Source of the DNA: Hirsutella rhossiliensis
Taxonomy: Eukaryota; Ascomycota; Sordariomycetes; Hypocreales; Ophiocordycipitaceae
Reading direction: 5' to 3'
Assembly: GCF_020360975.1 (NCBI RefSeq)
Contig: NW_025408667.1
Span: forward strand, 9,672,001-9,736,000
DNA length: 64,000 nucleotides
Made by a program: the position numbers and the translations under genes. Of the stretch, positions 1-13,000 are shown piece after piece. Positions within the stretch are counted from its first letter, which is position 1. Every line of letters begins with the position of its first letter. Under the pieces are notes generated by a model. That model was not told where the DNA came from. It saw only the letters and a list, made by a program, of their open reading frames with translations, and made no database searches.

Positions 1-966
1 AGGACTAAGTATATAAGCTTTATACTTAGCCTAAGAAGTCCTTACCTTTATCTTTATAAGAACTATATAATAGGTAAAGTAGGAGGAAGGCTAGGTAGCG
101 GCTAATATAGTAGTCTATATAGTTAGCTTAATAGATATTAATAAGGCCCTTTAAATAAAAAAGCTAAAGTTGCCTTTTAAGCTATAATAGTAAATATTAA
201 AGCGCTTTTATAACCTCTTACTACTATTTAAGTCCTAAGAAGTAAATAAGCTTAACTTATATAAGCTAAAGGTAAACTATAGGATTATACTCTATATTAA
301 TAAGAAGGGGTAGGAACTACTTATACTATTTAGACCGCTATATAGTATATTATACGCGGAGCTACTAGTACTAAAGAAGCTACTAAGGGACCTCTTAGAT
401 AAAGGTTTTATTTAAGTAAGTAGCTCTAAAGTAAGAGCGCCGGTCCTATTTATATATAAACTAAGGGGCAGGATATAGTTCTATTATAACTATAGGGCTC
501 GAAACGTAATTATAAGGCTAGACTACTACCCTTTACCCTTAATCTTAGATATACTTTATAACCTTTTAAAGGTAAAGTATTTTATAAAGCTAGATATAAA
601 ATAAGCGTTTTATAAGGTATAGATCTTAAAGGGTAATAAGTAAAAGATAGCGTTCTATATATACTATAGCTTATTTAAGTAGCTTATAATACCCTTTAGC
701 CTTTTAAGAGCGCTTACTACCTTCTAGCGTTATATTAATAATATACTTTAAGACTTCCTTAATAAGTTTACTTTTATATATATAGATAATATCCTTATCT
801 ATATAAGCGGCTCTTATAAGAACTATATATAGAAAGTATAAAGAGCCTTAAAGCGCCTTTAACTTTATAAGCTTTACCTTAACTTAGATAAGTACGAATT
901 TAAGGTTAAGAAGGTTAAGTACCTAAGCTTTATTATTTATATAAGTATAAGTATATAAGCGGATCC
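1..966 (+). mobile_element. Ty3/gypsy retrotransposon fragment (reverse transcriptase), RIP-degraded
   Basis: The plus strand reads as a decayed gypsy reverse transcriptase. From about 360 it gives ELLVLKKLLRDLLDKGF, then SSSKVRAPVLF, DYYPLPLI, and the catalytic-site remnant FIYIDNILIY at about 773-802, where the second Asp of YxDD has become Asn (GAT to AAT). The interrupting stops are TAG or TAA where Gln or Trp is expected. It is truncated on the left by the window edge. On the right it ends at about 966 inside the RNase H-proximal part, where it meets an element of the same family lying in the opposite direction. The sequence is closely similar to the reverse complement of 6520-6740. It is non-functional. 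Confidence 0.8.
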
Positions 967-3717
967 TCCCTTTCCTCCTTCCTTTCCTTCTCCTCCTTCT
1001 TTAACTATAGTAGTAGTAGTAATAAGTAAGTTCTACTTTACTTAAAGCGTTAGTTTATTCTTAGCTATATAGGCCGCTTTATTAATATATACTTATAGTA
1101 GTAGCTATAGTAGTAATAATAGCTTTAATAATAATAACTTTAACTAGTAAGCTCTTTACCTTATAAAGTAAGAGGCCGTAATCTATAATACTAACTTCCG
1201 CGATAGATATATCTACCTTCCCTTCCCTTACTTCCTCTTTCTTAGAGCGTATAAAGTTATTTATCGACGCTATACTAAGTACGGCTAACGACGGCTCCGC
1301 CGCTACCGCTACTCCTACCTACGCCCCCGCGACCGCGCCTACCGCCGCCGCCTCTACCTCTACTACGCTAGCTGCCCTTACGTCGCCCTTTTAAGTAACG
1401 ATATTATCCCCGCCGCTAGCTATAACGCCTAGCCTATCTACCCCTACCTCTACCTTTACTACCCTTATAAGTCCGCTACTTAGCGAGCGTAGTAGCTATT
1501 TTCCGCTAACTTCTTAAAGTATAAACGCTAAATATAGGCTAAAGCTACCTATACGGCCCCTTATATATAGTACGCGTTATAAGAGCTCCCTTACGCCGAC
1601 TAAGTTAGGCGCCGCTATAGCGGTAGTTATTACTAATACGCGTATACCGGCCGCGCCTATAAGGCAGCGCCTCCTATCCTACTCGCTATAGCGTCGGCTT
1701 AAAAGGCCGGCGTATATAGGTAGGTATAAGGGGCTACTAAGAAGCGCCTTACCGCCGCCGCCGCCGCTTACTATAATCTCTACGCCCTTAAGTGCTAGGG
1801 CCTTATCCCTAAGTAAGTTCCTCTCTTTTAGCTCTTTTACTTCCGCTATTAACTCTTTTAGTACTAAGGATACTACCTTTATTGCCCTATTAGCGGTCCC
1901 CTTAGCTATGCCCGCCGCCGCCCCCGCCGCTACTACTAGCTAGGCCCCCCTCGCTCTTAGAGCCCTTAGAGCCGCCGCTACCGCTAACTAGCTCGCGGGC
2001 CTAAAAGGCCGCCTAAGCGCCTTAGAGAGCGCCGCCGCCGCTAATAAGGTAAAGGAGGACGATAAGGATAAGGATAAGGATAATAATAAAGATAAGGAGT
2101 AGGTCTAGGTAGTTTAAGAGCTCTACCTTAAAATAAACGCTATTTTTATCTCTACTTATATTATTACGCTTATATTACTATAACTACCTACTTTACTTTA
2201 CTTACTTTATAGTCTTAGCCTAAGCTACTATTAATAGTTTATTAGTCTATTATTTTTATTTACTATTTTAAATAAGGCTTTAAACTTATTAAGGGCTATA
2301 GTTCCTATAAACTTATATATAGGTTCTTATATAAGGTTAAGATACCCGCGCTACTTAATAAGGACCTCTTAGCGTTTCCCCTTACTAACCTTTTTTTAGC
2401 GTATAGCCTATATCTCTTTAACCTTAAACTTATTCTCTCCCTTTACCTTAATTATAGGTAGTTAAGCGTCTACTACTTCTTATTTAGGTAGCGGGTTAAA
2501 GGAGGCTTTATAAAGGAGGTCTATATTAATCTTATTATAGACCCCTATTAAGAGACTATCGAGCTTTATAACCTATAGGCTAATAACCCTTTATACTATA
2601 AAATTTATATATAGCTAGTTAAGCTTTTTTTTTAGCTATACCGACCTATAGTTATAAAGGTTTAGCTATACCTTATCTTTTACTATAAACCTATTTACTA
2701 GGGCCTTAGTTTTATTAGTATACTACTCTTAATCTTACGCTATAGCGGCTATCGCGGATTAGTAATAATTTATAGTCTCTTATAGCTTTTATATAAATAT
2801 AAAGGCGCGGCCCTTTAGTAATAAATTACTATACTACTTTACTACTATATCTATAGTAAAGGGAACTAATAAGAGTAGTTTAAAGCTATACGTTATAAAG
2901 AAAGGGGCTATCTTAATAGAGGTATATAGTTTACTATTTAATATAAGTTAGGCTATAGGGAGCTATTAGTCTTAGTTTACTTAGTTATAGGCTACGATAG
3001 CTTATAAGTAGGCCTATACTTCTTAGTTAACCCTCTTAGGCTCTTTATTAGTCTATAGGTAATATACCGTACTAAGTAGCTATATAATCTAAAGTAGCTA
3101 GTATAAGTACTACTAAAAGTAGCTAGTTTAATTCGATCCTTTATCGCTTATAATAAAGGCTAGCTAGCTATATAAGCGGGCCTAGTATTATAGGAAGCGC
3201 TCTATATAAGACTCTATATCTATAAATAGTATTAGCTTTAATATTATAGACTTATTAAGTTAGTCCTTAATTACTTATATATAGCGGTTACCGCTCTTTA
3301 TAAGTAAGAGGTCTATTATAAAGTCTATCTTTATATATATATAGAACCGGTCGGGTACTAGAAGCTACTTAAGTAGCCCCTTAAGCTACGCCCTCTAAAT
3401 CTTAATACGGCTATAGATATCGTAGTTATAAAGGAAGCGGCAAACATAGTACTATAAGAGGGGCTAGTAGAAATCCCTTATAAGGCTTACTACTATGCCC
3501 TACCTACTTAGGTAGCTTACGATACTAGAGTTATAGACGAGCTAGACTAGCTTCCATTAGAGCTCGTTTTATTTATCTAGCTCTAGCGGTCTATCCTTCT
3601 CCTTAGCTTCTATAATATATAGCGCGCTTAGTACCTATAGTCTCCCCTACTAGCGTAGATGCCCTTATAGGTTAATATAATAGTTAGCTACTTATACCTT
3701 TAGCTTTAGCTTTAGAT

Positions 3718-3894
3718 TATTATAAAGTAGGAAAAGGTATAGGCTTAGGTACGGTCTATTAAAAGAAGGTTAATAATCTATAAGGGGGAAAAGGAAGAGA
3801 AGTATAGGCCTAGCCTATATAAGCGCGGAGGCCGCTTATATATAGACTAAGCCTAGACCTTAGTCTAGGCCTATATAGGGCAAAAGCCCTTATA
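3718..3894 (+). repeat. Left LTR of element N (177 bp)
   Basis: This direct repeat pairs with 5410-5586 at exactly equal length. The two copies differ mostly by C/T and G/A transitions. Both contain a GC-rich palindromic core, GCGGAGGCCGC. Confidence 0.8.
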
Positions 3895-5409
3895 TTATAC
3901 CCCTACCTAGCTTTTAAAGAGGCGCGCCTTTAAATAATACTTAATACCGCGCCTAAGGGACGGAACCCCATGGACTATATACGCTTAGTCGCGGAAAAAA
4001 CATTAGTAAATAACGTATAATACCCTCCTAAGCGAGCTTCTTAGATAGACTATATTATTAGTAGGGGCCGCGCCCTAAGAGTCGGGCTTTAGTACTTCTA
4101 GCTAAGGAGCAGAGGTATATAGAACGGCGTATAGCTAGCTTTAGTAAGCTTATAGTATCCCGCCCCCCCTATATCGGCGCACGGTAGTAGCTCCTAGTAC
4201 TATAATATAGGGGACGGTACTTTAGTATATAAGGCTCCGCTCCCTCTTATACGAGGCTATATAGGCACTCCCTTTTACTATAGTTATATTATATTAGTAG
4301 CCTTCTTATATCTTAGCCGCCCTTTCGGTCGCTATAAGTATACGTCCCGTTTATATAGTAGCTACTACCGTATATAAGGGGACGCTAACGAAGCCTATAA
4401 AGGCGTTACTAAGATTACTTATTACTAGAGTTACTATCGTCGAACCTAACCTCCTTTCCGTCTTAGTATATACGCCCTTCTACTACTTAGAGTATATTTA
4501 CCCGCGCTTCTTAGCGCGGGTACTTTAAAAACTAATAGGATTTACTACTATAACCTATATAGCGACCCTCCTATCGCTACCTCTTTCTATCCTCGGTCCT
4601 TAAGGCGGAGATAGAGATATCTATAGTATTACTAACGTTATCCTCTTTTTATATTATAAAAGAAGATAAAAAAAGAAACTTATTACTACTAAGCTCGCGA
4701 AGAAGGTAGACGAGATCGGTATATATATTTAGTAGTATAGACCTTTCGCTTAAACGGGTACGCTAATCTATATTTAAGCTTATAATAAGGTAATTATACT
4801 TTACCGCGTCGGGCTAGCTATATACGTCTACTTAATAAAGTACCTCTTTAAACTATATAAGGTAGGCTAGAATAGCTTTACTTTGCTTTTAATAGAGCGT
4901 TATAAGCTCCTAGCCTACTAACTTAGCTACGTTATATTTACTATAATTAGTATAAAGCTTTATAAGGAGGTCGGCTAGTCTATTTATACTAGTACGCGTA
5001 AACGGTAAGAGATACCTTTATAGGTATAAGGATAGGCTCGCGTAAAGATAGTTAAATTAAGCGCGGATATCCCTTATTACGGCGCTATCGGTATAGAGCT
5101 TTACTTCTATATAAAGTAGCTATAGCTTAAGCTCTATAGAGGAGCTATCGAACTTACTAAGGTATAGTAGTACCGCTCTTAGTCGTACGGAGCCCTACTA
5201 TTATAAGAGGCTCTTAATTACCTAGGCGAACTAAGTATTACGTTCGCTTTAATTTTATAACTATAGGAGTATAGATATTTTATATACGTATATACCGGCG
5301 TAGGCGGTTTAACTAAACTAGGTAATTAAACGTTAGCTTTAAAGGTAGCTAAAAATAGCTATTCTATATATAGGGATATAGAAAGGGTAAAATAAAAGGT
5401 AGATTATAC
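3895..5409 (+). pseudogene. RIP-decayed single-frame ORF inside element N, family unknown
   Basis: One plus-strand frame (codons starting at positions equal to 2 modulo 3, for example 4241 and 4685) can be followed through almost all of the interior, roughly 500 codons. Its stops are TAG and TAA only, as expected from RIP of CAG, CAA and TGG. Legible stretches include ALLRLLITRVTIVEPNLLSV near 4400, TTKLAKKVDEIG at about 4685-4720 and YGAIGIELYFYIK near 5080. I do not recognise the family. It does not show reverse transcriptase, integrase, protease or CCHC motifs. It may be a captured host gene or an unusual gag-like protein. No function is assigned. Confidence 0.45.
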
Positions 5410-5586
5410 TATTATAGAGTAGGTAATGGTATAAGCTTAAGTGCGGTCTATTAAATAAAGGTTAATAATCTATAAAGGGGAAAAGAAAGAGAAGTATAAG
5501 CCTAGCTTATATAAGCGCGGAGGCCGCTTATATATAGACTTAGCTTAGACCTTAGTCTAGGCCTATATAAGGTAAAAGCCTTTATA
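5410..5586 (+). repeat. Right LTR of element N (177 bp)
   Basis: This pairs with 3718-3894. It is followed by the target duplication TAAAT (5587-5591) and then by A1 sequence that resumes in register with copy A2 (about 27038 onward). Confidence 0.8.
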
Positions 5587-8089
5587 TAAATCGAGGTATT
5601 AAGCGCTAGACTTAATAGCGCGGCGTACGCTTTTATAAGTATAGTCTAAAGATAATATCCTATCTTATAAGCGCTAGAGGACCTTATCTTAGAATACTTA
5701 CGCTATATACGCCCTTAGGCTAGTCTATCTTTCCTTACTAAGCCTAGGTAAAGGTATAAGGGAAGGCTTATTTATTAGCGCTATACCTTCCTTTACTAAG
5801 GAAGCTCCTATATAAGTCTATAGCGCTTTTTATAAGATAAGCTATAGATCCTAGGCTTCGATATCTACTCTTATTAGCCGGTCTTAATCCTTCTAAGAAA
5901 GTATATTTAGGACTATAAAGTCCTACCTTAGCTAGTACTTAATCGAGAAGTTAAAGTATAAGAGATACTCCGCTTAGTAAGCTTACTATTCTAAGAAATA
6001 TTTATAGGTTATAAAGTACTTAAGATTCTTATAATTTATAAGAACCTTAAAGCTCTTATAGCTTTAGAGCTCTACTTACTATTACTTAAGGTAGCTAATA
6101 ATCGCTAGTATCTCTTTATCGTAAATAGTATAATTCTACTTTACTAAGGTTAGCTTATAAGAGTAGAACGCTATTAATTACTTCCGCTTATCTACCTTTT
6201 AAAAGAGCGTTCCTTTAAGTACCTAGCCGCTATAGTTTACTTTAACTAACGTAGACTAGTTAAAGTCCTACTAAAGTAGTACTAAGGCCTATAAGAATAG
6301 GTCCTTAAGCGTATAGAACGCTCCTTTTTATATAGGCCCTTAACGAAAGGCGGTCTATTTCCTAGTAATCTCGTTTAAGGGACTTATAATATAAGAGAAG
6401 CCCTTAATAAATATCCTATAATAGTTCGCGAACCTAAGGAAGCTCTATATACTTATTTATATAGTTAGGGCTACTTAGTCTTAGATCGCTTAGATCTTTA
6501 TAGGATCTACTTATATACCTACGCTTATATAAATAATAAAGCTTAGGTACTTAACCCTCTTAACCCTAAATTTATACTTATCTAAGTTAAGGTAGAGCCT
6601 ATAAAGTTAAAGGCGCTTTAGGACCCTTTATACTTTTTATATATAGTCTTTATAAGAGCTACTTATATAGATAAGGATATTATTTATATATATAGAGGCG
6701 AACTTATTAAGGAAGTCCTAAAGTATATTATTAATATAATATTAAAAGGTAGCGGGCGCTCTTAAGAGGCTAAAGGGCATTATAAACTACTTAAATAAGC
6801 TATAGTATATATAAAACGCTGTCTTTTACTTATTACCCTTTAAGATCTATACCTTATAAAACGCTTATTTTATATCTAGCTTTATAAACTACTTTACCTT
6901 TAAAAGGTTATAGAGCGTATCTAAGATTAAGGGTAAAGGGTAGCGGTCTAACCTTATAATTACGTTTAAAGCCTTATAGTTATAATAAAACTATATCTTA
7001 CCCTTTAGTTTATATATAAATAAGACTAGCGCTCTTACTTTAGAGCTACTTCCTTAAATAAAACCCTTATTTAAAAAGTCCCTTAGTATATTTTTTAGTA
7101 TTAATAGCTCTACGTATAATATACTATATAGCGGTTTAAATAGTATAGGTAGTTCCTATCTCTTTTTATTAGTATAAAGTACGATCCTATAGTCTACCCT
7201 TAGCTTATATAGGTTAAGCTTATTTACTTCCTAAGACTTAAATAGTAATAGAAGGTCGTAAAAGCGCTTTAGTATCTACTACTATAGCTTAGAGGGCGAC
7301 TTTAGCTTCTTTATTTAAAGGGCCTTATTAATATCTACTAAGCTAACTATATAGACTACTATATTAGCCGCTGCCTAGCCTTACCCTTACTTTACGTATT
7401 ATATAGTTCTTATAAAGATAAAGGTAAAGACTTCTTATACTAAGTATAAAGCTTATACGCTTAGTCCTATGCTTATAAAACTATTATTATAGTAGACCTA
7501 CTATTATATAGGCCTAAACTATAGCTTCCTTTAATATAGAACTAAGTATAACTTTATATATAATAACTAGGGTTTCCTAAGGATTAAGGGAAACTTTAGT
7601 TAAGGGATTATATAGGCCGCGATAAGCTTATAGTAACCGTTGACCTTTATAGCTAGCTATATAATGCCCTTAATTACTATACCTTCTATCGCGCTTAAGG
7701 CGCCTTTTACTTACCTTAAGGCGATCTTTTCTACTAGTACTTATATCTCTCGCATAAGCGCCTCGTTAACTATAGCGTAGTACTAGTAGCCCTTATCTAT
7801 AAGAGCGGTAATAGGTAAGGAGTTATTAATTATAACCTATATTAAAGTAGGCTCCTCTTTTATATAGGCGGATAATTCCTCCTTCTCTTTTATTAATATT
7901 AGTAATTAAGGCTTTAAAGCCTATTTTTATTCTAGAGCTACTTTTTTTCCTTTAGGCTTAAGGGGGCAGAGTCCTCCTTATTATCTAAAGTAAGGAGCGG
8001 TTCTATCTTCGCTACTTAAACCGTTATAGGCCGCTTAGCTAAAGGGAAGGGGCATTTTAATATAAAGTATATAATATAAAGTATATAAA

Positions 8090-8575
8090 TGTCGCGAAGC
8101 GTGGCCTGATTTCGCAGTTCTCGGAGATATCCCTTAGCACGAGGGACTAAGGAAGCTGAAAAACACCCGGTATAGAAGAAGGAAGAAGGAGCTAAAAAGA
8201 GGTATAGAAAGGAGGGTAGGGGCATAAGGGGAAGCAGAAGTGGCGACGGCTTCCTATAGAGGTAGCGAGAGATAAGACGGATGTGCCGGCAACGGCTAGA
8301 AAGGAGGGGAAAAACCGGCAAAAAGCTCGGTAGTCGAAAGGACATTAGTGGCTTCTTTAAGCAGGATCTTCTTTGTTAATTGAGATGCTAGAAGGGTATA
8401 AAGAGGGGCGTTAGATAGAGGAAAGAAGGACAATTAAGGCAATACAACAATCACTCCCCTACCTTTATTGCTGCCCCTATAAGAATCAAATCCCTCTGCC
8501 CTGCCTATCCGACCCCTTACTTCTAATTTCACCTTCGTGCATTTTTATGCACTTCTCGCATCTCTCTTCGCGAGA
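8090..8575 (+). repeat. Solo LTR of the copia family (copy A, least mutated)
   Basis: This 486 bp block starts TGTCGCGAAGCG and ends TTCGCGAGA. It is flanked by the perfect 5 bp duplication ATAAA (8085-8089 and 8576-8580). It is homologous to the LTRs of the copia element at 17786-24086 and to two further solo copies. Copy A2 has the empty site near 29515-29522. Its GC content is much higher than that of the surrounding DNA and CpA/TpG remain, so it has suffered little RIP. A short minus-strand ORF at 8016-8345 overlaps it and is not considered a gene. Confidence 0.85.
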
Positions 8576-9055
8576 ATAAATACTCTATAACGTAAGTAGC
8601 GGCCGTTAGCCTTCCTCTTTTTAATTTCCTCGCTTATTACTTACTTCGCCCGCTACTTAAAGTATAAGGCGGTATAGGGGGTAGTTAATAGCGTCTTCTT
8701 ACTACGTTTAGCTTAGTTTATATAAGTAGCCGATATTAAGGTATCTTTATTTATATCGATAGCTAGTTATTTATCTTATAAAGAGGCGGTAATCCTATCG
8801 CCGCTATATAGCGTATACTTATAAAGCTTTTAAAAACGCGGCGTCTATTTATAGCTTTAAGCTACTTTTATTAACCGGCTTATATACTTACTATAGTTAG
8901 TAGGTATAATTATAAGAATAAGTAGCTCTTATAAGGCTAGCGTAATTAAATTATATAGCTATATAAGCTTCGCGCTATCTTCCTATACTATAGTCCCTAC
9001 TACTAGTAAGAGCGTCTCTTTAAAATCGGGAAGGAATTCGCTAAAGGTTTATCTA

Positions 9056-9243
9056 TATTATAAAGTAGGTAGAAGTATAAGCGTAGGTACCGTTTATAGG
9101 ATAATATTAATAAGCTATATAGAGCTCTCCTATATATAGCTAGCCCGTATATATATATATAGGATCTAGCCCTCTATATATAACTATATAGCTTAGGTTA
9201 TAGCCTAAGCTTATAACCTATAATAGTTAAAGACTCTTATATA
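9056..9243 (-). repeat. Left LTR of chromovirus A2 (188 bp)
   Basis: This pairs with 30550-30737 at the same length, differing mainly by RIP-type transitions. It lies exactly where the homology of A1 to A2 ends. Confidence 0.8.
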
Positions 9244-9549
9244 ATGCCCTCCCTTAAACGTAGCGCGGCGTTACTTAATTAATAGCTTCTATACTATTAG
9301 GCCTATACCGCTAGCTCTACCTTACCCTTTCCTATTAATTATACTAGCCCTACTAGCCCTATTATCTCCGCGCCTATTAGCTTAGGTAGCTAGAACTAGG
9401 CTCTATACTTATCGGCTAGCTAGCTATTTAAATAAGGGCGCGACTTATTATATACGCCCCTAAGTAGCTAGCGGCTAGCCTAGACCTATATAAGCTTTAG
9501 GTTACCTATCCCCTTAGCCTTAGGCAGCCTCTTTTACTTAAGGGTATAT

Positions 9550-10026
9550 TATAACGACCGGTATTATTCCTAAGGGATAAACCTATTAAGGGGTTTATAT
9601 TAGTAGATATAATAGGGCGTGGTCTAAGTAATAATAAGTATATTACGTTAGTAATAAGTCGGAGGTTATAGACTATAGACTATAACTAGGTAATTAGAAT
9701 TAGAGATAGAATCGTAATAAAGATCTATAATATATTAAAAGCTAGAGAGCTATCTATTTAAAGGAGTAAAGGTAGGTAGCTATATATACCTATAGAGACT
9801 ATCCTTAGATTATAGTCCTAGCCGTAATCCCCTTCGTAGCTTATTATAGCTTACTTATAAGCTATGCTCCTAAGTAGTAATCTATCTATATAAGGCTTAC
9901 TTAGCTTATATACGCTCTAGGTAAGCTAAGCCTAAGTAGCTTCTTATCCTAACTATTATTCCGAGCCGCCTTATTATATAAACTTAGCTAGCTCTCTTAT
10001 AGCCCGCTAACTATAGTCGTAATATA
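9550..10026 (-). repeat. Left LTR of gypsy element G (477 bp, uninterrupted)
   Basis: This aligns from TATAACGAC to CGTAATATA with 17488-17785 joined to 24087-24270. It contains the intact target ATTAT near 9830 that is duplicated around the copia insertion in the other LTR. Confidence 0.85.
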
Positions 10027-13000
10027 ATATCTCCCCTCTTTTTAGTTTTATCTATAAGACCTACTACTACCTTAGCCGCCGTATATAAATATACCCTTAT
10101 CGCGCGTATATATATTCCCTATTTATCCTTTCTATCCCTTAGGATATACTACTAATAGTATATCTAGTCGCGTATTAAAGGATTATTCTTATAAGACCCT
10201 TAAGCGTATTCGTTTAGCTAAGTCTATTAATCGTCTTAGTTTCGACGTTATACTATATTCTTTCTATTTATCGCGCGGCTTCCGCTATAAAATACTAGAG
10301 AAATCTTCTAAGTATACCGAATATATATAGCGGGGTCGTTCCTATAATACGTTAGGCATAGCGATTAGCTCTTATAGGTAACTTTATTATCCTACTTATT
10401 ATTTATAGCTAATATATTTCCTAGTATCCTAAATAAATCTAGAGTCCGATCGATTAAATAAAAAAGAAGAAATTACTAAGGAGTAAATATTAAAAGCTTA
10501 AGCTAACCTAAACGAAGCCTTAGCTCGTTTAGCGCGGCTTCGCCGTTAAAAGCGCTAGCTAAAGATAAAGGGTACCGAGATAGTTTATTAGGGCCTTCGT
10601 TCCTTAAATAACCTTAACGAGGCTAAGCGCTAAGAATCTAAATCGGTAGTTAATATTTAGTCTATAAGTAGATTTAATATAATTAATTAGAATACTATTA
10701 GTTCGTTAAGCGATTTTACGATACCTAGGGTAGATTTTACTAGTAAAACTATTAAAGTAAAGAACCGTAATAGGTTAAGTACTTAAGTAGTTCCTAGGTA
10801 TTTTCTTTTAGTCTATATCCCTTTTACTTAATAAGGTATTCTTATTATTAACCTTATTTTCTTATATTTAGTATTTATTTAGCTTTATATTCTTAATCGT
10901 TATCGACTTTAATTTTTTCCTATAGTTTAGCGTTTTATAGCGCTAGTTTTAATAATAAGATATAAAATATTAGGTATATCTATATTATTATTAGTAGCGA
11001 AAGTTTATAGTTAACTTTTAAAATAGTTTTCTTAACCTTAAACGGTCTAAGTTTCTTAAAATCTAATTTATTACTTAGTCGTTTTATTTTAATATTTCGT
11101 TATATAAGGTAGACTATATCTCCCTCTTAAAAGATTAGTCCTTATAATCTTTTCCGATTATAGTAAGTAGATATTTATTCTTTAACGAATTAAAGTTCTT
11201 ATTATATTTCTTTATATAATTTTTATAGCTAATCTACTTATAGTATCGCTCGTTCCGCTTATAGTCCTTATTAAGTAACCTTAAATACTTCTAGGTTATA
11301 TCTATAATTAGTATATACTAGTAAGAGCTTAGTTATTTCTATAACTAAGCTATTATAAGCTAGTTACGCTATTAGTAGCTATTTAACTTAATCGTTTTAT
11401 TCGTAGCTAATATAGTATTATAAATATTATTTAAGCGTTTAGTTAAGTCGTTTTATTTATCTATCTATTTATAGGTAATAAGCTATACTAAGCTTATATT
11501 TCGTACCTAATTATACTATAAGAGCTTACTAAAACTTAGCTATAAATATACTTCCTTTATTAAAGATAATCTTATTTAGTAGTTTATAATTACTAATAAT
11601 TATTTATAGGAATATATATACTAGCTCTTTTATATTACCTACTTTATTATATAGTAAGAAGTATCTATACTTCGTTAGTCTATTAGTAATAACGAATATA
11701 CTATTATACTTAACGTTAGTTATAGGTTCTTTTAATAGTAGTAGCTTTATAATATAGTCGAAAGCTATTAAATCCTATAGTTTTTCTAATACTAGTAGCG
11801 GTTATAATTTTCTATATAGTTTATATCGTTTAGCTTTACTTTATATATAAAGTTTATATTCTTTAATAACTTATTATATTACTTCTTTAAGCTATAAGAA
11901 GTTATATTATTATTTAATCCGTTTTATTATTCTTTAGATTCCTTAGTATCTATATATTAAATATTCGTATATATCTTATATAACTTTATCTCGTAACGCT
12001 AGTAGTATCTAAATTTTATTCTTATATATTAAAACTTCTAAATATTCTATATTATATCCCTTTAATACTTCGTATTCTTTTATCTATTTTAGGATCTTTT
12101 AGTATATTAAGTCGTTAGGTTATACTTTAAATATTATATTTAGCTATCGTTACTAGTAGTTCCCGTTTTTATTAATTTCTAGGAGCTATTCTTTCGCTAT
12201 AGGTACTCTTATATCGTAGTTACTTCTTTAACTAAGGGTATTAGCTCGACCGTTTTCTATTCCTTTTCTATAGATTATTTTATAGTCGAATTCTAATAAA
12301 TATTCGGCCTATTAGATCTATTATCCGTTTAACTATTATATTATTATAAAGTATAAGATATTCTTATAATTTATATAAACCTTAACTTTATACTTACTTC
12401 TAAGAAGGTAGTATTAAAATTCCTTAAAAGCTTAAATAATTATAAGGAATTCTTTATCGTAGATAGGGTAATTAAGTTCTACGCTATATAGCTTTTTCGA
12501 GTAAAATATAATTAGTCGTAGTCTTCCTTTATTATCCTTCTATTTAATTTATACTCTTAGAGTAAAGTCTAATATATCGGTTTTAAGTTCGATTTATCGT
12601 TTTAGGTTAAAGGTAGTTAAGACTAGTTCTTATATAATTATAGTTTTAATATATTTAAAAGCTTCGTTAGCTTTATCGTCCTATATAAATTCTTTTTCCT
12701 TCTTCGTTAAGTTATATAGTAGTATTATAATCTTTCTAAAATCTTTAATAAATCGTTAATAGTAATTTATAAATCCTAGGAAACTTTATATATTCTTAAC
12801 GTTCTTTAGCGTTAGCTATTCTTTAACTAAGTTAATCTTATCTTATTATATCTATATCTCTCTTAGTAAGATCGTATATCTAAGGAAGTCTACTTCTTAT
12901 ATATAGAACTTACTTTTTTTTAGTTTAACTAGTAACTTTATTTTTTTAAGTACATAGAGTACCTTATAGACGTATTCCTTATATCTTCTAAGGTATCTAA

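Larger units (their letters stand above)
3718..5586 (+). mobile_element. LTR element N, 1869 bp, no visible pol, nested in A1
   Basis: Two 177 bp direct repeats (3718-3894 and 5410-5586) flank a 1515 bp interior. The target site is duplicated as TAGAT (3713-3717) and TAAAT (5587-5591); these differ by one G-to-A change of the RIP type. The paralogous empty site is visible at about 27031-27040 in copy A2. The repeat ends resemble those of the chromovirus LTR (TATTATA.AGTAGG at the start, CTTATA at the end). No reverse transcriptase, integrase or zinc knuckle is legible. One plus-strand frame through the interior is interrupted only by TAG and TAA codons, so it probably once held one long ORF. 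Confidence 0.8.
967..9055 (-). mobile_element. Ty3/gypsy chromovirus copy A1 (truncated, RIP-degraded, carries two later insertions)
   Basis: This is a minus-strand gypsy element read right to left. Remnants are a gag-side segment at about 8.58-9.05 kb, reverse transcriptase at about 6.5-7.3 kb (opposite-strand match to 1-966), RNase H at about 5.7-6.5 kb, integrase at about 2.9-3.6 kb (RDFY.PLL, VPDRFY, KSGNRY and SDKGSN are legible) and a chromodomain at about 2.27-2.44 kb (GKR.EVLIK.RGY). A GC-richer reading frame of unknown kind follows at about 2.1-1.0 kb. Element N (3718-5586) and a solo copia LTR (8090-8575) are inserted in it. It aligns along its length with 24283-30012 (copy A2), which lacks both insertions. 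Its left end lacks an LTR, and its right end stops where the LTR of A2 begins. Confidence 0.8.

Noticed and set aside
1260..2060. GC-rich block taken as a possible host gene
   Set aside because: It is present in both chromovirus copies at the same position, so it belongs to the element.
8016..8345. 109-codon minus-strand ORF
   Set aside because: It lies mostly in a solo copia LTR. It is open only because the LTR is little mutated, and it has no protein-family features.
8090..8575. Initial idea that this repeat is a MITE because of its TCGCGAAG/CTTCGCGA ends
   Set aside because: The same sequence forms both ends of the copia element at 17786-24086 and has 5 bp duplications, so it is an LTR; the inverted ends are LTR termini.
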